From Heliopora coerulea (Eukaryota > Cnidaria > Anthozoa > Scleralcyonacea > Helioporidae), in contig JASJOG010000082.1 of the NCBI GenBank assembly GCA_030142905.1, positions 471,001 to 535,000 of the forward strand: a stretch of 64,000 nucleotides of DNA. The letters run 5' to 3'. A model generated the notes under the pieces. That model did not search any database, was not told where the DNA came from, and saw only the letters and a list, made by a program, of their open reading frames with translations. This document shows, in pieces, positions 59,088-64,000 of the stretch. How positions within the stretch are numbered: the first letter of the stretch is position 1; the number at the start of each line of letters is the position of its first letter. Position numbers and translations under genes: made by a program.

Positions 59088-59884
59088 ATTTGCCACAAAT
59101 GAATTTGAAAGTGGCGCCAGTTTTTGTTTATATTTATAATATTACAAGCTTCAAGAATGCGCCAAAAAGAATACAGATGGCTATGACACATCGCGGACGT
59201 AATAAAATGTGAATCGTGCCCAAACACTGCGCGGGTAGGATGACTATAAGTGAATGAAGATGCGCAGGACGTCTCGAATGATTATAATACGACGTATAAC
59301 AACCAGAAAAATCAGTAAATGTGGCATGTTCAGCCATTTATTGCTTTATATATTATTTAGCTGTATTTTAAAAACACATTTTAAAAGTATTTCCGTAAGC
59401 TTTAGGCTCTAGGACACGCTTGTGGAGCTCTACGCTATCCAGTTCAGTCACGCTTCAAAGTGTCCGCCAGTTTGAAACATGCAACCGCCATACGAAGCCA
59501 GAAATGTGGGAGGAGCTTACCCTTTTATAGCGTCGCTCCATGTTTAACACAAACCTCCGACCACACTTCAGTAAAGTTAGGTTTATCGTATAGACTCAGA
59601 ACAATCCTTAGGTATGGGAAATTTCTTTTATGGAATACCAAACAGCAGGCTTTGGAAACGAATGAAAGCAAGCTGTTGCTTTTAAAGTGACCTCATTATG
59701 TTAGTGGAAGTTTGACGTGTAAAAACATGACGTGTAAAAACTTATGTTTTCAAACTTAACGTCCCAGTTAAACTTCGCAGGAACAGACCACCCCGAAGCT
59801 AATTTCCTACATTTTAAAACTATCTTTTTCTTTAAAATTGTAGATGGTACATTGTTTCAGAAACTTTAAGGTTTTAGTAGTGTG

Positions 59885-59960
59885 CTGGGCTTTAGCCATG
59901 TTGGAATCACGCAGTCAACGGAACGCCTGAGTTCAAATCCTCAAGCCTTGTTTCAGAGAC
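59885..59960 (+). mobile_element. tRNA-like SINE fragment (tentative)
   Basis: GAGTTCAAATCCTC (from 59930) resembles a B box, with GGGCTTTAGCC upstream as a possible A box. Too degenerate for a tRNA gene. Confidence 0.3.
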
Positions 59961-60268
59961 TAGCATAGTAGAGCAATTCCAGAAGGAAACCTTCCCTGCT
60001 CAACACAACCGGAAAAATTCTACTAACTCTTTCCCGGCGGGATAAGACTTCTATTATTTTGCTCTGGCTAATACCAGACGATTTCTCTTGTCAAGGGGGA
60101 GAGCTGACTTTTGAAAATGTGGCAAGGAAAACATTAAAGCACTTTTCTTGGCGCTCTCTTTCTCCTGATTCAATGTTATTTTCTATAATTAACGTGTTTT
60201 GTTTCGCCTTGGAGCGAATCACACAAACCTTTGAATGACGCCAACATAAGAAAGGGACAGAGGAGGGC

Positions 60269-60388
60269 TTAACTCTCTTACCGCGGGAGCTTTCCCTGGA
60301 CGAGTAAAATCGTCTGGAGTTAGCTTGAGTAAAATGGCCAATAGCCAGAGTAAAATAGTACAATCTTATCTCGCTGGGAAAGAGTTAA
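60269..60388. mobile_element. TTAA-flanked miniature inverted-repeat element
   Basis: Left end TTAACTCTCTTACCGCGGGA; the right end read inversely is TTAACTCTTTCCCAGCGAG. Inside are GAGTAAAATCGTCTGG and AGCCAGAGTAAAAT. It is the cleanest copy of the family. A second fragment on the opposite strand precedes it at about 60018-60110. Confidence 0.6.
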
Positions 60389-63300
60389 TCTGACTGAAAA
60401 GGGCAGGTGTCCCAACACTTTCCGCGACGAGTGTAGCTGTTTGCTCTACGAGATAAGAGTCCTTCATGTGGCGAAGTGTGAGCCCTTCAGGGCAACAGAT
60501 GTCTATTTAGCGGCTTAGTAAGAACTCTTGACGGCAATGTATGAGATATGTTGGACAAAGGCTAATGTATGATCTGCTGTGAACATCACTTAACTTTAAA
60601 ATAGCAACGTGTTTTCAAAACACAAAGTTTTTGTCGTTTTGGAGGTACGTGAGGCACGTTTCAGAGCAACATCTGAGTGCGTGAGTGTAACAAATGTTCA
60701 TGATGACGACAATGTGTGGGCACTGAAACGTCAGGTCAACGCACGTTCCTCAGGAAAATGTGTGCTCGTCAGTTCCGTTTGATGCCTTATCACAAGGTAT
60801 TAAACTCTTAAACCTTAAACTAGCAATCGTAAATACAGGAACGATTGTTCATTAAAGGGTTCATGCAGATATTCTTTCATTCGGGATAATGAAGGGTGCA
60901 TTAAAACAATCTATAAACTGTTCTGAGTTCGAAGAACATCCAAATATAACAAGACGTTGGGGTAAGAGCATGTCCTCGAAGAAAGACGGAATACAATACA
61001 AGACTAAATTAGATTATGTAAATTTAAAGTTAGGAAACATGAAGTTCGAGGCCAATTAATACTGGTCGAGATGCGACAGTTGCCGAGTTGCCGCAACATC
61101 TCGGTACAAATAGTTGCTAGAGACTTTGCGTGATTCAATTCATCCCTTGCGTGAGTAGTTGATGGCGTGTTACATCGACATCAGTAAGACTGCATGCACC
61201 TACAAATTCATTACGGTTGCCCAGAAGACGATTACCAAGAATCCTAGATTAAAATTTATATGCCGTCTAATTTCCTTATGTCCTAGTTGACAAGGTTAGG
61301 TCAAACTTGATTCGACAGAACATTTTTCAATTCAGACACCGCCAAGATCTGTAGTTTTCATGTAATAATATTATAGTAACCACACTCGGCAGTATGTTCG
61401 TGACCAAGTCGCAGATTTTAGCGACATAAAGCAAACCAGATTTAACGTTAAACTCACTGCAACGTTGCCAACTTTTAACAACTTAGACCCTTCAACAAGT
61501 AGAATAACCACAACTTTCCGTCCTGGACGTCATTAAAATTGGAAAGGATGGAAGGGAATTCAAAGGATAAGTGTGTCGTACTGGGTGGATCCAGATGCTT
61601 GAATACCGGATTGGAAATATTGAAATGAGTAGCGTTTGACAGCATATTATGTATTCAACCAGAAGTCACACTCCCTGGACTTTCTGTCTTCGTTTTTGTC
61701 GCAGCGCCTTTGTTTCATGATGTTTTTTGCTAGAAGACACATAACCTGTCACAAAGCTGTTTAAATCTTTGTATAAACTCCGAAGTATTCAAACGTGCTG
61801 TTATTTTCCCCTCAAAAAGGAAAGCAGCCTTTGACACCATAGCTTTAATATTTTTCGAGGACGCTTGCTCGAAGAATATCAGAGGCCAGAAACATTTCGT
61901 CTTCATTCGCGCGGAGCTCTTTGAGCAATTTCAAATAATACGAGGTTTAATTTCTTCATCGCGTTGGCATTTTGCTGTTCCTCTAGGAAGAACTTTATGT
62001 CTTCTCCAATGAACTTCACATATCTACCGCTCGCCGTTTTTCATCGGCTGTTCGCCAGCTTTGCAGAAACAACTATATGTGCAAGTGCGGGAAATGACGT
62101 CATCGATGTGCTCACCACTGAGGATATAGAAAATGACATTAGAGTCTCGGATGTAATTTCGTCTGAATTATACCAGTTGTCTATTTTTGTATAAAACAAT
62201 GGTGCATGCGTAGTAATATAGTATGTGGTGTAGATATTCCTTCAGCTGCGCTTGTATAAGAATAAGGGAACTAAGTTCGAATGAGGCTGAATTGCTGTTG
62301 TAAAAAAGTTATCGGTTTCTGGTCAAAGCAGTAAAGTAAATTTTATAGTGAGCTGGTTTTTACACAGGATTAGGGTGTTTTGTTGGTCAGGATATGATGC
62401 AAATGCAATCAGGCATTTACAGGGGGTAAGCGAATGTGTAACACAATTAGGCATGTGGTGTGCGTAGTTATTTGCGAGTTATTTGGGGCCTGAGGTTGGA
62501 GAGCAATTACACCTGGCAAAACGACTACTTCAGCCTACTTGCTGCCGAAAACTCGGCAAAATTTTACTTCTGACTCTATTTCTATATATCTGAAGAGGAC
62601 TGATGTTTGGTAATGAGCAAATAAATAGGCCAACATTTTGAAGGACTCATGCTGGACTTGGGTTTTGTCTTGACTACCGAGTCGAAGTCAAAATCAGGGT
62701 CCTGCCTGGACGAGTTCTGGCTATGACAGACATGAGAGCGAGTAGAACCTCAAAATTTAAACTGGAAAGTACAATTTTGATGGCTTGCATGAGTTTATTA
62801 AAGCGTTTTGAGACTAAAGTTAAAACACGAAATATGTAAGATACCTTTATTATGTTACTGTATGGTAGAGTGAAAACTGCCTAAACATGCCTAAACCTCA
62901 GTTACTGAACCCAAACCGTAACATGTGCTATCACGACCCAGTGTGGCGGTCTGAGATTGTCACCATGGTGAGATTGTATCCAAAACTAGTGCGCATGCTC
63001 CAAACAGAAGATGCAATCTCCGCCTGAGTTGAAACGGTCCGAGTTTGTAGCAGTCTCAGAATGTGTGTCAACGTTGCGCAAGTATGTTTTCTCAGTAATC
63101 TGGAGAACGTATACATTTTGAGTAAATGTTTGTGACATCTGTTTTCATAGCAGGTTTCTCAGTATTTCTAATGTTCTTTCAAAGAAATTTTCCCCTTCGA
63201 GTGACAAGGACTAAAGCATTAGCCATTAGGCAAGTTTGCCATTTATATAATTGTCAATTTTATGGTGTCATTTTGACTTGTTCAGCAACAAGATTGTTGT

Positions 63301-63723
63301 ATGTTTGTCAGTCAATTGAATATAACTACTGTAGAGTTCACCTCGAATTGAACACACGCACGGCGTTGAGTTGTTGCAAAAATTTATTAAACATAATAAA
63401 TCAAACCATACTCGTTAAGTCTTACATGCATGTCACAACCGAGTTGGTTGTTTAGTACGTTAATTTATAGACGAGTTAATTGTTAATTAAAGCGACGTAA
63501 AGCGAGTAGTCCGATCTACTTTAGATAACGTGGTGTGCTGGTATTATGCAGTCTCAGCACGGTATATCTGCCACTGATATTACTGCCGGCACAAATAACA
63601 AGCATGCATGAGCAGGTTAATCTCAGTCCAATACAAATTCAGACCGCCACACCTGCTACATCAGGCCCCTTACAAGGGCCTAAGGCCCGGATATTTTCCC
63701 ATCCCTGCCCCCATTCGCACATA
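60389..63723. other. Intergenic, no gene supported
   Basis: Only short ORFs without motifs or consistent splice sites. I see no tRNA, simple repeat or coding exon that I can defend. Confidence 0.45.
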
Positions 63724-64000
63724 CAGTGAAACTCTCTCTTAACGGACACCTCTCTAAGACGGACACCTCCCTAAGACGGACACCACGTTTGGTCCCGGTC
63801 ACTTACACATTATTTTACCATAAACAAATTCTCTCTAAGATGGACACCTCTGTAAGACGGACAACGGACACTTTTCAGGTGGAAAAAGGTTCGAAATAAC
63901 TCTCAGAGCGGACAGAAAACGGTCTCATCAACGGATTCGGGCAACGAAATTTTAATATGTCACAATAACGAAGATGAATTCTGTTCCAAAAATTAACAAA
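63724..64000 (+). mobile_element. Left end of a pogo/Tigger-like DNA transposon, runs off the window
   Basis: After a TA dinucleotide the sequence starts CAGTGAAACTCTC, then CTTAACGGACACCTC and repeated CTAAGACGGACACCTC words. This is the style of pogo/Tigger terminal repeats. No transposase appears before the window ends. Confidence 0.55.

Noticed and set aside
1..64000. CRISPR arrays, operons, bacterial promoters and terminators
   Set aside because: The window is eukaryotic, with spliced animal genes. No direct-repeat/spacer array exists.

Overview
The window reads as nuclear DNA of a cnidarian, most likely a stony coral. It is AT-rich and intron-rich, with GT..AG introns, long introns full of transposon debris, and retroelement types common in anthozoan genomes (Penelope-like, CR1/L2-like LINEs, an RLE-type LINE, TTAA-flanked miniature elements). 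The coding anchors are MBD2/3 and MEX3 homologues, which are animal genes. The species assignment is inference; nothing here is bacterial or organellar.

Positions 1-28,600 hold a family of single-pass membrane proteins on the minus strand. Gene A (215-6852, its 3' end lies left of the window) and gene B (13296-23886, complete) are tandem paralogues. In exon order they encode a signal peptide with an eight-cysteine module, a ricin-B/mannose-receptor-type cysteine-rich domain, an unrecognised four-cysteine domain, a short module, a stalk with the transmembrane helix, and an 8-nt microexon. Gene B then has a single large tail exon with three about 68-residue Cys/His/Tyr-rich repeats. My splice model of B gives 2151 nt, an open frame of 716 residues. 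A third, diverged set of exons (gene C, 26167-28581) keeps the same intron phases. Between A and B lie a Penelope-like element bounded by inverted repeats and LINE debris. Intron 1 of B carries a 521-bp palindrome, TA tracts and a textbook hammerhead ribozyme.

Positions 28,600-43,200 contain a seven-exon minus-strand gene of unknown function (gene D, 31861-36900, 233 residues). Its introns hold a pentanucleotide array, a SINE, a hAT-like fragment and a LINE. It is head to head with two tandem MBD2/3 genes on the plus strand (38684-40886 and 42220-43126). Copy 1 looks like a normal MBD2/3; copy 2 keeps the methyl-CpG-binding domain and coiled coil but has lost the conserved middle motif.

Positions 43,200-64,000 are mostly non-coding. 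They hold a triple TTAA-type repeat, a LINE remnant, a two-exon MEX3 gene on the minus strand (50564-52251), a 368-bp terminal-inverted-repeat element, tRNA-like SINE pieces, one small unrecognised ORF (58650-59087), and the start of a pogo/Tigger-like element running off the right edge.

All exon boundaries come from reading splice consensus and frame by eye. No alignment or expression evidence was available.
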